Assembly (NCBI RefSeq): GCF_032854445.1
Contig: NC_088300.1
Location: 24,409,608-24,473,607 of the forward strand
Direction of reading: 5' to 3'
Source of the DNA: Liolophura sinensis
Taxonomy: Eukaryota > Mollusca > Polyplacophora > Chitonida > Chitonidae
Length of the DNA stretch: 64,000 nucleotides
Shown: positions 31,301 through 46,300 of the stretch, piece by piece
Layout of the letters: every line of letters begins with the position of its first letter
Numbering within the stretch: position 1 is the first letter of the stretch
The notes under the pieces: model-generated
Databases searched by the model: none
What the model saw: only the letters and a program-made list of their open reading frames with translations
Told to the model about the DNA's origin: nothing
Made by a program: the position numbers and the translations under genes

Positions 31301-34300
31301 CTCTACTGTTCATGCACATATATACATGTACATGTAGAAGTGTCACATACAAACATCCTCTACTGTTCATGCACATATATACATGCATACGTAGAAGTGT
31401 CATGAACAAACATCCTCTACTGTTCATGCACATATATACATGTACATGTAGAAGTGTCACGTACAAACATCCTCTACTGTTCATGCACATATACACATGT
31501 ACATGTATAAGTGTCACGTACAAACATCCTCTACTGTTCATGCACATATATACATGTACACGTATAAGTGTCATGTACAAACATCCTCTACTGTTCATGC
31601 ACATATATACATGTACACGTATAAGTGTCACGTACAAACATCATCTACTGTTCATGCACATATATACATGTACATGTAGAAGTGTCACGTACAAACATCC
31701 TCTACTGTTCATGCACATATACACACGTACATGTAGAAGTGTCATGTACAGACATCCTCTACTGTACATGCACATATACACGTATAAATGTCACGTACAA
31801 ACATCCTCTACTGTTCATGCACATATATACATCTACACGTAGAAGTGTCATGTACAAACATCCTCTACTGTTCATGCACATATACACATGTACATGTAGA
31901 AGTGTCACGTACAAACATCCTCTACTATTCATGCACATATACACATGTACATGTAGAAGTGTCACGTACAAACATCCTCTACTATTCATGCACATATATA
32001 CATGTACACGTATAAGTGTCACGTACAAACATCCTCTACTGTTCATGCACATATATACATGTACATGTAGAAGTGTCACGTACAAACATCCTCTACTATT
32101 CATGCACATATACACATGTACATGTAGAAGTGTCACGTACAAACATCCTCTACTGTACATGCACATATATACACATACATGTATAAGTGTTATGTACAAA
32201 CATCCTCTACTGTTCATGCACATATATACATGTACATGTAGAAGTGTCACGTACAAACATCCTCTACTATTCATGCACATATATACACATACATGTATAA
32301 GTGTCATGTACAAACATCCTCTACTGTTCATGCACATATATACACGTACATGTAGAAGTGTCACGTACAAACATCCTCTACTGTTCATGCACATATACAC
32401 ACGTACATGTAGAAGTGTCACGTACAAACATCCTCTACTGTTCATGCACATATATACATGTACACGTATAAGTGTCACGTACAAACATCCTGTACTGTTC
32501 ATGCACATATATACACGTACATGTAGAAGTGTCACGTACAAACATCCTCTACTGTTCATGCACATATACACACGTACATGTAGAAGTGTCACGTACAAAC
32601 ATCCTCTACTGTACATGCACATATACACATGTACACGTATAAGTGTCACGTACAAACATCCTCTACTGTTCATGCACATATATACATGTACACGTAGAAG
32701 TGTCATGTACAAACACCCTCTACTGTTCATGCACATATACACATGTACATGTAGAAGTGTCACGTACAAACATCCTCTACTGTTCATGCACATATACACA
32801 TGTACATGTAAAAGTGTCATGTACAAACATCCTCTACTATTCATGCACATATACACATGTACATGTAGAAGTGTCACGTACAAACATCCTCTACTATTCA
32901 TGCACATATATACATGTACACGTATAAGTGTCACGTACAAACATCCTCTACTGTTCATGCACATATATACACGTACATGTAGAAGTGTCACATACAAACA
33001 TCCTCTACTGTTCATGCACATATACACACGTACATGTAGAAGTGTCACGTACAAACATCCTCTACTGTACATGCACATATATACACGTACATGTATAAGT
33101 GTTATGTACAAACATCCTCTACTGTTCATGCACATATATACATGTACATGTAGAAGTGTCACGTACAAACATCCTCTACTATTCATGCACATATATACAT
33201 GTACACGTATAGGTGTCACGTACAAACATCCTCTACTGTTCATGCACATATATACATGTACATGTAGAAGTGTCACGTACAAACATCCTCTACTATTCAT
33301 GCACATATACACATGTACATGTATAAGTGTCACGTACAAACATCCTCTACTGTTCATGCACATATATACATGTATACGTAGAAGTGTCACGTACAAACAT
33401 CCTCTACTATTCATGCACATATATACATGTACATATAAATACCCTACATGAATTTCTTCTAATTTCTAGGACGCCCATTTAGCTCATTATATATGTAATT
33501 CTAACAGGAATACTGAGTTTCTTTTTTCTCACATGGTTAGACTATCTAATGAACAAAATACTCATATCTTTACTTTTTCAAAAGGCTGTTGAAGAATGTA
33601 ACATTCTACTTTCAACACTACTAATATCTGTCCCAAATCATATTCAGGTAACAAACCAAATACATGTAGTCTGTAGATGTATTTGTCTATATATATAAAT
33701 GTATATATACATGTACACTGGTGACCAGGACATAAATATACACAGAGAAATCCATGTACACATAGCTGCGGAAACATGTAAATAACACTATATATCCTGA
33801 CAATACACACTTATTTACCATCAATCTTTCTGAGGAAATTCAGTGCGATTTATGCACTTAATTTTTGATTTTTGGAGACTAAATTACATTAGCTCGGTTA
33901 AGTCACACTTTCAGGGCTTCATAAAAAGTACAATCACAATGTTATCACCCTACTCAGAATAATGACCTCAGAATACATGTATGCCTGGATAAACCATCTT
34001 ACAAACATCCCAATAGGTAAAGCCAAGAATTACAGTAATGACATATCTCATGAGAACATTCCCACATATATAATATTTTTAGTGACAGATATCACTCATA
34101 AATGAAAACATATGATATTTCGCATGACACATCAAGACATCAAGACATCAACACACATCAAGTAAATATGTCTTATGCATCACAGGTTTTAAACACATCA
34201 AGGGATATCATGATCCAAGTGACACATCACATAGACATGATCACATCAGGGCACTGATGTATTATGATCCTAATACTGTATACAATAAAACATCATGAAG

Positions 34301-37300
34301 TTCATCGGTGATGTAACTATAAGTATCAGGTTAAAATATACCGATATCCAGCCACATGTATACACATACTATGATCCTTGTGACACAACAAACATTTAAA
34401 CACATCTACATGTACATGTAGGTATCGGGTATATATCAACCCCTGCAACACATAAACATGTACTCTGTACATGTATGTATTTGGATATGAGCATAAAAAG
34501 ATATGATATGATATAACCCTAAGGAAGATTTACAAAAAGATGTAATAAATACAGCTATTTGTCATATACTTACATGATGTTAAAAAAGAAGCAGCACAAA
34601 CATGGTGGACAATTTAAATCTACTAAAATCCTGAGAGTTCATCAAAGGTTAGTAACAACAGATAACATACTGGGCATATACAAGTACTTACAAAGCTTTG
34701 GATAATAAACTGAACAGTGAAGATGAGAAGTCGCAGAGGAAGAAAGTACTGGTGACTGGGTCCATGAACAACCGCTCTGATCATCTTCCTGATGTATTCA
34801 GCACACTTCTTATACACACAGAAAATCCCAAGCCAGTTCAGACCTGGCTTGATGAGGGAGGAAGACAGAGTTTGTCTGGATGCCATTGTCAATGATGAAG
34901 ACATGTCCAAAGGCAATGGCAGAATGAACTAGTCATGGATTATAGAAAGCTGTAGGTGTCCTATGTGAAGACCAAGTCACCGGCTCATCTTAATGTAAGC
35001 CTGCTGGAATCAGCATCTCTGGAATCAGTCTTGTTCTGGGCTACAGGTAGACAGGCACAGGTAAAGCCATGAGCAGCTTTATATGTACATGTACCAGGTG
35101 AAAATCAATAAGGGAATTATATGGCGTGGCCATCCTTTGCCATGTGAAGGACCATTGATTAGGCACTTGGAGATTCGCACTAATAGCATACATGTTGATC
35201 TACAGGTAAACCAGCTAAGAGGATTCCTTCATGTTCTTGCAAACATGCACAATAATAAAAATAAAAAATTATTTTAAAAATTTAACAAACAACAAGTAAA
35301 TGAAAAAAAGTAAATACAGGAATTGACAAATGCATACACATTCTGTTTACTTATTTATTTATTTATTTGATTGGTGTTTTTACTGGGGAAACCCACAACC
35401 ATCCACAGGTTGCTGTAGGACCTTCCCACTTCTGGCCGGAAAGGAAGCCAGCATGATATATGTATTCTGATCAAAAGGATATACCTGAATGTGCACAAAT
35501 GGATACGGCCCATACCCTGATGCACAGATTGAGATGCAGGTGAAATCACTGAGATACATCTATCATCAGTCCCCTGTAAAACTCTCATTGCCACAACCAA
35601 TGTCTCATATAACACTGTACCAACAGTAGCAGAGCATGATACTGTAGAGAATCACTAGTACATCTGTATGTTTTATCGACGTGAGCATCAAGGCATTTCC
35701 TGGATAATTATGACAGCTCTGCTGATGAGACAGCTCTGCTTTGATGTACATGAATGATCATATTGGTTCAGGCTAGAACAATGATAATAATCAACAGGCA
35801 AGTTGATCAGAAGCCAGAAAATGAAGACTGTTTGTCATCACTCTAATGATTGACATTCAAAACATCTTTCATACAATGTATACGTACAGCTTACAAGGGA
35901 GGATTACAAAATTCTATATCACTTAATACTTCATGTATGCATACATGTACATGAATGTACACACTCCCTAATTCTTCTTATTTCTGAGACAGATATTAGT
36001 GCTGAAAAGCAGAACATTACTTTAAAAAGTAAAGATGCGAGTATGTTGTTCGTAACATGGTCTAACCATGTGAGAAAAGAGAAACAAAATATTCCTGCTA
36101 CTGTTATACATGTATGTATTTTTGGCTAAAAAGAGCAGGCAAGGTGTCCCAAAATTTAGAACAAATAGCATACATGAAAGTATATATATATATATATATA
36201 TCTATATATATATATATATATGTATGTATATTTTGTCTTGAACCACTGACAGTTCAAGGTGTTATGTCTTTGCTCATACCATGTATAATTCTATCTTATG
36301 TCTAAATCCCTTTAACACTTTCAATGTACATGTACGATCATTAAAACCTGTTCAGCCAAATGAATTCCCTTAGAATTCTAGCCATTCTGCAACTATACAT
36401 GTACATGTAACAAATTCATAAAACTCACAGGTGTGTCAACTGAGACAGATTAGAAACACATATACACGGTGAAAGAACACGGTCTCAGCATGTACATTTA
36501 CCTCTGATGATGCAAGTTTTATATTATGTAATACATGCTGGCCATGAACATGTCATTTTAATAATATTATGCACAAATAGGCTATTCAGTCTGAATGTCC
36601 ACCATGACTGGTTTTCAGGGCCACTTCCACTTTAGCAGAAAAAACCAATAATACAATAGGCATCATAGGCAAAATAAATTTTCCCTCCATGAATGATCAT
36701 GGAACAGCCAAGAATAATTGCTCACAAATACATCTGATATGTCAAGTATAAAGTGATAATAACTGCATGCAGTTGTAATAAAGTCAGTTATAACATGATT
36801 TAAGGTCACTTGACATATTAACACATACATAAGGGTGCACATTATGATAATATAAAGTGCATTGTACTGCACGATCGACTGAGATCACATCTCTACATGC
36901 ATGAAACTGGAATTATTAGCTTTAGATGGGAACTCACAGAGTTGGCAAACAATACACTAAATTTAAATGTCAGACTGACTCTGCTACATGTATGTGCCTG
37001 TGGTCAACCATAACAGACACCTTAAATAATTGTGTTAATAAGTCCATTAACTGTTTGTTTGTCTGCATATACACTGTTAGAATTCAAGTCTGACAATCAG
37101 TTTTAGGAGGACTAGTGCTCTTTGTCATGTCTGTATATATGTACATGTACAGCATCTCAGCTCCAACTGACACACCAGGCGAAAGTTTTCAATCAGTAAT
37201 TCAACAAGAGAAACTAGAAGTCAATGATATACTTACACTGTACATATACATCAGCCTATATGTACATGTACGTACTTGTACACATGTAAATGTATACATT

Positions 37301-40300
37301 ACAAGTTATATGTACGTACTTGTACTCATGTAAATGTATACATTACAAGTTATATGTACGTACTTGTACTCATGTAAATGTATACATTACAAGCTATATG
37401 TACGTACTTGTACTCATGTAAATGTATACATTACAAGTTATATGTACGTACTTGTACTCATGTAAATGTATACATTACAAGCTATATGTACGTACTTGTA
37501 CTCATGTAAATGTATACATTACAAGCTATATGTACGTACTTGTACTCAAGTAAATGTATACATTACAAGCTATATGTACGTACTTGTACTCATGTAAATG
37601 TATACATTACAATTCATGTGTACATGTACATGCGCCTTCACATGCCTTACATGCTGAGCTCTGCTCGGTTCCACCCGCTATAATGCCCATCGTATCGGTG
37701 AAATATTCTTGAGTATGTTGTAAAACACATATCAAATAAATAAATAAAATGAACATAACCCTTAAAGTACAAAACTACACGTACCTGTAATCAACAGCAA
37801 CAGAAATCAATAGAACAGTAAATGTTACAGACTAGTGCATATGATAATGTTGGTAAGTGTTAAAACATGCAGATGAAATGAATTAAATATGCAGATGTAA
37901 TGAATTATATATATGTATACAGCTTATTATCATGGCAATGGAAATAATTAATTGCATATATAATATCACTTTACACATAATTTCAAAGCTACTCTAATAC
38001 GCAAAAACCTCATGATTGGTATTTGAAAAGAAAACCTTCCTGGCAGTAACTACGACATGGACAGAGTATGTCACAATGTAACTCAGTCCTCAACTCAATT
38101 TCATTTTTCAGATACATGTACATATTATTCAGCCAACAGGTGATCCAAATTTAAAATGAAGAGCAAAGTATGTATAAAATGCATGTCATTTTTTTTTATT
38201 ACTACTTCAGTGTGAAGGGGTGGAAAACAAAAAAACAACAACACTGTATCCCTCTTACTTCTTTAGATTGGTTTCCATGTATGACACCAATGAAGGACAT
38301 CATCACCTTTGCCTTCATCTTAATATTCATGTGAATAAAACTCTTGTGAACTATACTTATGTAATACATGTGACACATTAAATTCAAATAATTTACTGCA
38401 TTTAATTCAGTGATAAAGCACTATAAATAATGACAACTAGTAAAACTCATTATCGCCTGTATCAAGATGGTCCAAAGCTGTGAACTCATCTGTTCTTTCC
38501 TTTATTACGTCATGATTACCGGTGTACATGTGCTCAAAAAACATATATGAAATACACACACACTGCAACGTCACAGAAGAAAACGAATCATTTTACTAGT
38601 TGTCATATGGACTGTCCTCCAGTTGCCCATTAAGCGAAGGCATTTTCAGATAAAGCTTGTCTTGGTCTTTATACTGATAATTACTCTGTTTTCATGTTTT
38701 CTTTACCCTTAACTGTCCAGCCAAGGCTAACAATTGATGTGTACCGGTGCTAATAAGATCAAAGAACTCATAGCACTACATGCACATGTTAATTATATAG
38801 ATGTACACGCACACTGGCAACACTACATACCTGTTAATCAGTCTCAGATGCAATGGATGTTGCTTGTACACACTGTCAAAAATGCTTTGTAAAACCTGAA
38901 CTGCATGATTTTCTGGCTTGTATGTGATTGATCGACCAAAGCAAAAGCAAGACGTATTACAGTTTTGGCAGGTATATACAAGATGAAAGTAGAGCTTAAT
39001 ATCCATTAGGTGAAATTCCATCTGTGTGACAATTTCAGTCGTATTTCATCACACCTGACATCCCTCTGAACAAATGCTAGAATACTTTCATGGTATGGAC
39101 ACAGATAGTTATTAAAGTGTTGTGAAGTAGGTGTCAGGCTTTGCACTGTTTAGCCACAGAGGTTTCCAAACTTGTCTGTACAGCTTGCAAATAAATAAAC
39201 CCGGCAAGTTTATAGTCAGTATGAAATCCTGTGACACACTTACAAGCATATCATTTACTCTAATAATGAACCTTGATTCTCTTATTAACCCTGACCATAT
39301 ATACATGTACATGTACACTGTACGTGGGAAGGTCTGCCAGCAACCTGCAAATGGTTGTGGATTTCCCCTTGGGATTTGCCTGGTTTCCTCACACTGGCAG
39401 CTGTGTAAGTGAAATTTTCTTAAGCACAGCTTAAAATACCAATCAAATAAATAAAATAAAACAACTATGCTAAATGGGAATGAACATAAAAGCCATTCTC
39501 CACTGGCAGCTTCACTATGATGTATATGTACACTCATCAGATCCATGTCAATATCCATGATTTCACTATTAACACCTCATTTGATCACAAGGAGTTTTAC
39601 ACATGCAGCATGTGTATATAGCCTGTTGTGGTGTTTAGGGTCACTTGCACAGTCATATTACGTTCACACTGGTATGACCAATTCCAAGATACATATAGAC
39701 TAACTTAACCTACATGGCATTATTAGATTACTGGCCAAAGTCTATAGCATTGTTTAGGAAATCAACCAGGACACATTCTGGACGTCATCACTCATGATGT
39801 ATATATACGCACATGCTCATTTTAAACTACACTTGTCACGTATACACCCCACTATACATATATGTACATGTATTTGAACTTTTTATCAACATTATCAAAA
39901 CGCATGAGTACAAAAATAATCTGCTGTATGTCAATATTAATTTAATCAGCAGTACACCAGAATTAACTTTCATCAATATCTTAGGCTCCATGATGAACAT
40001 GACAAACCACTCTTTCACTCAAGTAAATGTTTACATCCCCTACTATAACTACATCTGCATTCTACGTGTACATGTATATCCTCTCACTTTGGCAACGTTT
40101 ACGCCTACGGAAATTTTACAACCATAAATATTAGGGTTAAAACCTTTTCAGTTTTTATACAAAAAGGGAAAATTCACTTAAATTAGTAAGACAAAATCTG
40201 ACATGTTTATTCTGTAACAGGTGCTTTAAAGGAACTCAAATATCTGTGCATATGCTCAGATGCATCAGAGGGCTACATCTAATGCAAAAAAACTGAAGAT

Positions 40301-43300
40301 TAAAACCCTTAACTCTGCTGTATGACAGTATGTCTATATACATGTATGAAAGAAATTTGTACAACTATGCATTACAACAAAGCTTTTTATAGATAGATCA
40401 CATTTTCGTTTAAATTCAATGTAAGTTTTTATACAGCTTGATTATAGTTTGGGAGTCCGTAAGTTTTCCAGGACTACATTGGCTCTAGATGTGGTCGTGG
40501 CACTACATATACTAGTATACTGTAAAACTATGAAGTGAAGAAATGTGATGCAAATACAAAGACAACTGGTACTAAACCTTAACTTTGAAATCTTCAAGAT
40601 ATAGAATTATGCATAATTAACAATAACTTCCACAAATGACTGAAAGGAAGAAATACAATATGACATATTAATATGTACCGTACCCGTTTCCTGAATTTGG
40701 CAGGCGGTCCGCCACTGCCTGAGCTATCAGAACTGTCAGAGGGTTCATCACTAAGCTTTATAACACGGTCCTCATTGTCCAGCAGGCACTGGTCACACTC
40801 ACAGCTCTGAATCTCTGGCCCATCATCACCCCCTGACTTACAGTTACACTGTCCCTGGTGGTGGGAGGCCACTGCAGAGTCCACAGGACCACTTCCCTCA
40901 TTACATGTGCTAACCTTGTTGACACTGCAGTCTTCAGACATTCTCAGCTCACCTTCCTCATCAGCACAACTTCTCAAGTCAACAGTTTCCTTAATGCTAC
41001 TATCCTTATTTGCACTGCTGACATTCTCAAAGCACTCTTCAGAGAGTTTCAGTTTCACATCACTGTGACCACTGGGTTCACAGTTAGAGTTGAGGTCAGG
41101 TACACTACTGCACCATGCACTATGGTCATTTCCTCTGGCCTGTGACACACAGGTATTTGTATAGCCACATGCTTTAGACTGTTTATCTGCTGCGACTGAG
41201 CTCATGATAGGCTTAGAACATGGGTCACAAACAGGCCCACTCTCCTGGTCATAACCTGCCGGACTGTGGGGTCTCTCCCCAGGCTGTCCACTGGCTTTCA
41301 CCCCCTGTTGGAAAGGAGTGTTTGGTTGGAGCAGGACAAGTCAGGAGAGCTTTGTTCACTTTAATAATCTTGCAGCCATCATACACAGGTTTTAAGCAGA
41401 AGCGCCCAAGCTGTCCTTATGGCCAGGAATCACAGGTAGGGGTAAACAGTTCAGAACTGGTCAAGCTTGCATGTCTCCACACTATTGTTCTACACACAGC
41501 ACACATATGTTGCCCTAAAGTCACACTATGGAGTCTCTCTGAGGTACCAGATTCAATCAATTCCCACAATGGTCGACAGACTGTGGCTAAATAAAACCCA
41601 GGATCGTGGGCAAGTATGTGTACAGACACTACACACTCACCAAGTCCCCTGTTCACCTGGAAGGACCCAGAGCTATCACTATACAGGCACGCATGCCCCA
41701 ACTAGAGGCAGCCCATACATACACACACTTTAATACCTGTATTCATTTTCATAGCTAATGTTACATTGTCCTTTCAAAAGGGACATATATACGTGTACAC
41801 AGACCTGTAGGTAACCCAGGACACAACAATTCCACTGGTATACAAAATACACGAACCCAGCAGTACAAGCACAGTACTAATTCATATGCACAATATACTG
41901 TACATGGTATCTGTGTGGTCTGAACTACATACAAAACCTCAGATGACTGAATCACAATGAATTCAATTCAATGCGACTGTAGAGTGAATAAAACACAATC
42001 GGTAGAGTGAATAAAACACAATCTTCAGCAAAAATAGATCAGAAACAGCCAGCTATTTGCAGGTCGAAATTTAATAAAAGAAATGTCACCTGTAGCACTG
42101 TAAATATATAGCCCCTTATGATGATTATAGCCACGATGAAGCAGGACTACTATATCAAACTTTGACACAAGACATAGTCCAATGGCCCCTTAAGCTTGCC
42201 TGTTGACCTTTCATATTGTACCACCATACACACAAGCCTGTGCACACAGTTTACAATGCTAGTTTGCCAAACCATTGTACATTGAACAGCTTCAGTAAAA
42301 TTTCTAGATAATTAAAAACAAATAGTACAATGTTTAATTACGCACGACTTTATCACTGGGTGCATGTATACATTTGCAGCCATTTTTGTGGCACTGAAGG
42401 TCAAGAGCTCCAGTATGTGGAAAAGAGATAGACTGTGTTTGTTTTTGGTACTCAGTTTATCGTGTATGACTACAAATACTACCAAGTCTCAGTTTCATTG
42501 GTTTCATGTATAAATAAAATAGTGCTCTGAGGAGCTGCAGGACTAGCCTCCAATTGCAGTCCTGCACATTCCACACACCTTTAGATGACAATTTCAGCAA
42601 AACGTCAGGAGCTTCATTCAACAGTTACACAAGTTAAAGTAATTAACATATGAAATATAGCTACTAAAGAAGCGATGCCGGGGTTCAAGCCGGTATTGCT
42701 GGCCTGTGCGGTGTCTCTTCTGGTTACCTTAACGGTGTCCATGTATAGATACATAACCAACTTAATTAGAAAGGCTACATTCTTCGTAGTCATTCGTGCA
42801 TTGTAAGTACACTGTTTATCATTATGTACGTAGATGTACCAAACAGAGTAAATCGACCTTTGGGTGATATTTAAAGGCGTGCATGTCCCCTCTTTTTTTA
42901 ACACAGCTCAACGATTTTCACCATACATAGAGTACGTACATGTACATAGCGCTTTGCACTCAGTGATTTTCAGCTTTAAAGCTGTAAGAGTTTTCTATCA
43001 CGTGACTGCTAAATGTGGTGGAAATTGTGCTTTGTCGCAATCTGATCACAATTTGCGGCAAAACTATATGTGGCAGGAAATAAATAAGTCCAGATTCATG
43101 AACTGGACATCAAACTAAATCGGGTAGCATGTTAACAATACTCGTACACCCATCCTGGACACATAGGCATTTAAGATGCTTTATATAACATGGGGACATA
43201 AAAGTTCCAAATATAGTAACTCACCCTTTGGATAATTTTTCAAGCACTGCAACTCCCATATATATTAAGATACTTCAACGATTTTTTACACTACACATAT

Positions 43301-46300
43301 AGCCCTTTGCACTCAGCCATTTTCAGCTTTACCGCTAAAGCGGTTTTGTGTCACGCAACCTCCAAATATGGGAGACAATTGCAATACACCTTTTCTTTAT
43401 ACTTATATCTTTCATATGGGAGCGTAAGTTATTGGCCAAAAATCAATACATAACCAAATACACAGCTTTCAATGCAATGTTACACTGTTTATCACTGAGG
43501 CAGCTGGCCGGACGTTTATACATATTTACCCAGAACACTATTGACCATAGCTCAAATCTGTTGGCACTTTACAGAGACACTGTGTTTTGTGTACAACTTG
43601 GTGCAAGTTTTTCCAGCTCCAATAGTTCTCGAGTTACATTGAAATTACAGGCATCCTAGAAATGAATAGATTGTATATGCGATATAAAACATACACTTGT
43701 AAATGTGCCAAAATACAGTAAATCGCCCCTTTGTCAAATTTTGAAGCCCTGTACATCCTGTATTTATTAAGACAGCTCAAAAATTTTCAACACACATTCA
43801 GCACATGTATAGCCCTTTATACACAACATTTTGCAACTTTACAGCTTTAACAGTTTTCTGTCACATGACCTGCAAAACTAGAAGAAATTGCGCTTTTTTG
43901 CATTTTGATCGCAATTTGCGACACAAATATACATGGCAGAACAAAAATACGACCAGAGATGATCGTTCATGATCAGGACATCAAGCTATGTCAGGTAACA
44001 TGTTAAGAATCTTCAAATTCAAATTTTTAGTTTCCACATGACGTCTCACCATACATACCAGTTAAAACCTATTTTAAGATTTTTTTAGGTTTGCCACAAT
44101 ATCCAATATGGCCACCAAGTCACGCAACCAAATGTTTCCAAAATATAAAAAAGCATAACTTCAGACCCTATCCTAACACATACTAAAGTTTCAGTTATGT
44201 ACCATTTGTCATTTTCTCAAAAACCATATCACAAAATTGCAGCGAATAATAATGATCCCAACAGATACAATAGGGCTTGAAGCTTGAAGCCCTAATTAAT
44301 GTAACACATGTTGGCCTACATGTATATATATTTGAAAGGGTAAGCCTAGAGAGTGGAAAGCCTAGAGTAAACCAATGACTTCTGCCAAACACATGACAAA
44401 TTCCTTTCAATGCATGTCAATTAAATAAAAATATAGTGGTCACAAACACAGAGAGTGTCATGCAAACTGAGCTGATTAACAAGGAAATTAATACATTAGA
44501 GGAGAGACCTGAAAGTCCCCATTGTGATCTTGGTTAAAACTGGTAAATGTATTAGCAGTGGTTATGGCGGTGGTAGTGGGTGGATGTGCGTGTGTCTTTC
44601 GGTATGCGTGTGGGTGTGGGTGAATCTTTAACAGTAGACAGCCCCAAATGCATGTACGTGTACAAGATGAAGGATGTTTTGGGTTGAATATTTGCTTATG
44701 ATACATAATATCATGTTTATCAAATTAAAAAACCAACAGTTCAGGTCATCATGATATCTTCAGACACACCCAAACCCCAAATAGTCATGTGTAAAGAGAA
44801 TGCTGTCCCACTTTCTCAAGAAAGGTGTTAAGTTCCCAGACTGCTGATAAAGATATAAAATTACAAGTCAGGTGATAAGACATCATCAGACCTGTGTATA
44901 AATTTGCATACATCAGACAATTTGAGACATTTGTAGATGGTACACACACCTGCAGCGATGATAAGGTTTGTCATTCTGATTTCCATTGCCATTCTTGGTG
45001 TAGTAGGGTCGCCTCTTTCCCACAAATGTTTGCAACTGATTACTGACAATGGATTGTCTAAAAATTTCAACGAGACCATCGCCCATGCTATACATTCAAT
45101 GACTGTGGAGGGACTGAAGATGTTCAACTCTAAAGCCACAGAGAGCAACCACATACCTACAGTGAACCACAACCTCAAATCTGTCCAGAAGGTGTTGCCA
45201 TTTGCTCCTAATGACCCTGTTGGCTCCGACTTTGCAACCCACACCATGAACACCATTGACAAAATCCTCAGCCATCTTGAAAACTCTGATGATGGCCTTG
45301 GTCCAAACTGGTCTCCAATAGAGCGAGTGGCCCACACTTTCCATATGTTGGATTTGTGGGTGAAAATCCATGAGCTGTACTGGCAAAAGGTTGCCCCAAA
45401 CCCACCCAGCTCCCAGCTTTGTGCCTGCCTGACTAGAACAGAGGACAATGGAATCACAGCTGCAGTGAAATGGGTAGCCGATCACTATGAATCCGGAACT
45501 CCAATTACTCTGCTCAACAGACCCATCCCCAAACTGACCAATGCCAACAGCTGGACTGTGTGGAAGAAACGGCTCCTACACTACTACAGTGACCAATCAT
45601 TGTTTGATGCAGCAACTTACATGTCCTGTGCCACAAGGGACTTCTAGACAAAGAATATAAAGATAGCTGTTGGTTACATACATGTACATCTTTGCTATGT
45701 GAAATACTGCCTCCTCCAGTTCATTCCAGTATATTTTATACCTTTCCTTTTTGTTTTTATTAGAGTCCATGCACAGGTACATGTACGGGATGTAAGTAAA
45801 TCTATCAGTTTCAATGTATGCCAGTAATGCAAATGTCAACAATATTGTGTTGTCTTGTAAAGCTCATTTTGCATGGACAATCAGGCAAATATTTAAAAGA
45901 GTCAATTTGACTGGCTACTGTTTCTTTATTTTATTTTTACTGTGTAATTTTCTTTACACAGCTTTACTGTTAAAAAATCTTGTCAGTTTGATAAATTTCA
46001 CATGAAAAACAAATTATTATTAAATTCCCAGCCACTAAATGTCAACCTTTTCTCTCTTTTGTGTTTTTCATCACAGCTGTTATTAGCGTATTAGATAACA
46101 ATAAATACAAGACAAGTCAGCATTATGCCCTGGCCTCTGTCGAGGTCTCAGGCTAATAGCAGGAGAATCTGTGAAGCAAGTCGTGTGAAAAATCATGTGC
46201 TTAATATGGTGGGTTAATTTGTCTCTTAATCTGCGCCCAATACAAATGTAAATTTGAAATTGTTTCTTTGAATTTTCATATAAGAAAGGCACTGGTGCAT

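Noticed and set aside
31625-33451. 608-codon plus-strand ORF and overlapping 553-codon minus-strand ORF
   Set aside because: Both come from a 57-bp tandem repeat (a multiple of 3) that is open in opposite strands; repetitive peptides of 19 residues, no splice or start context.
34623-34916. 97-codon minus-strand ORF and overlapping 65-codon plus-strand ORF
   Set aside because: No recognisable domain and no splice context; chance ORFs in intron.
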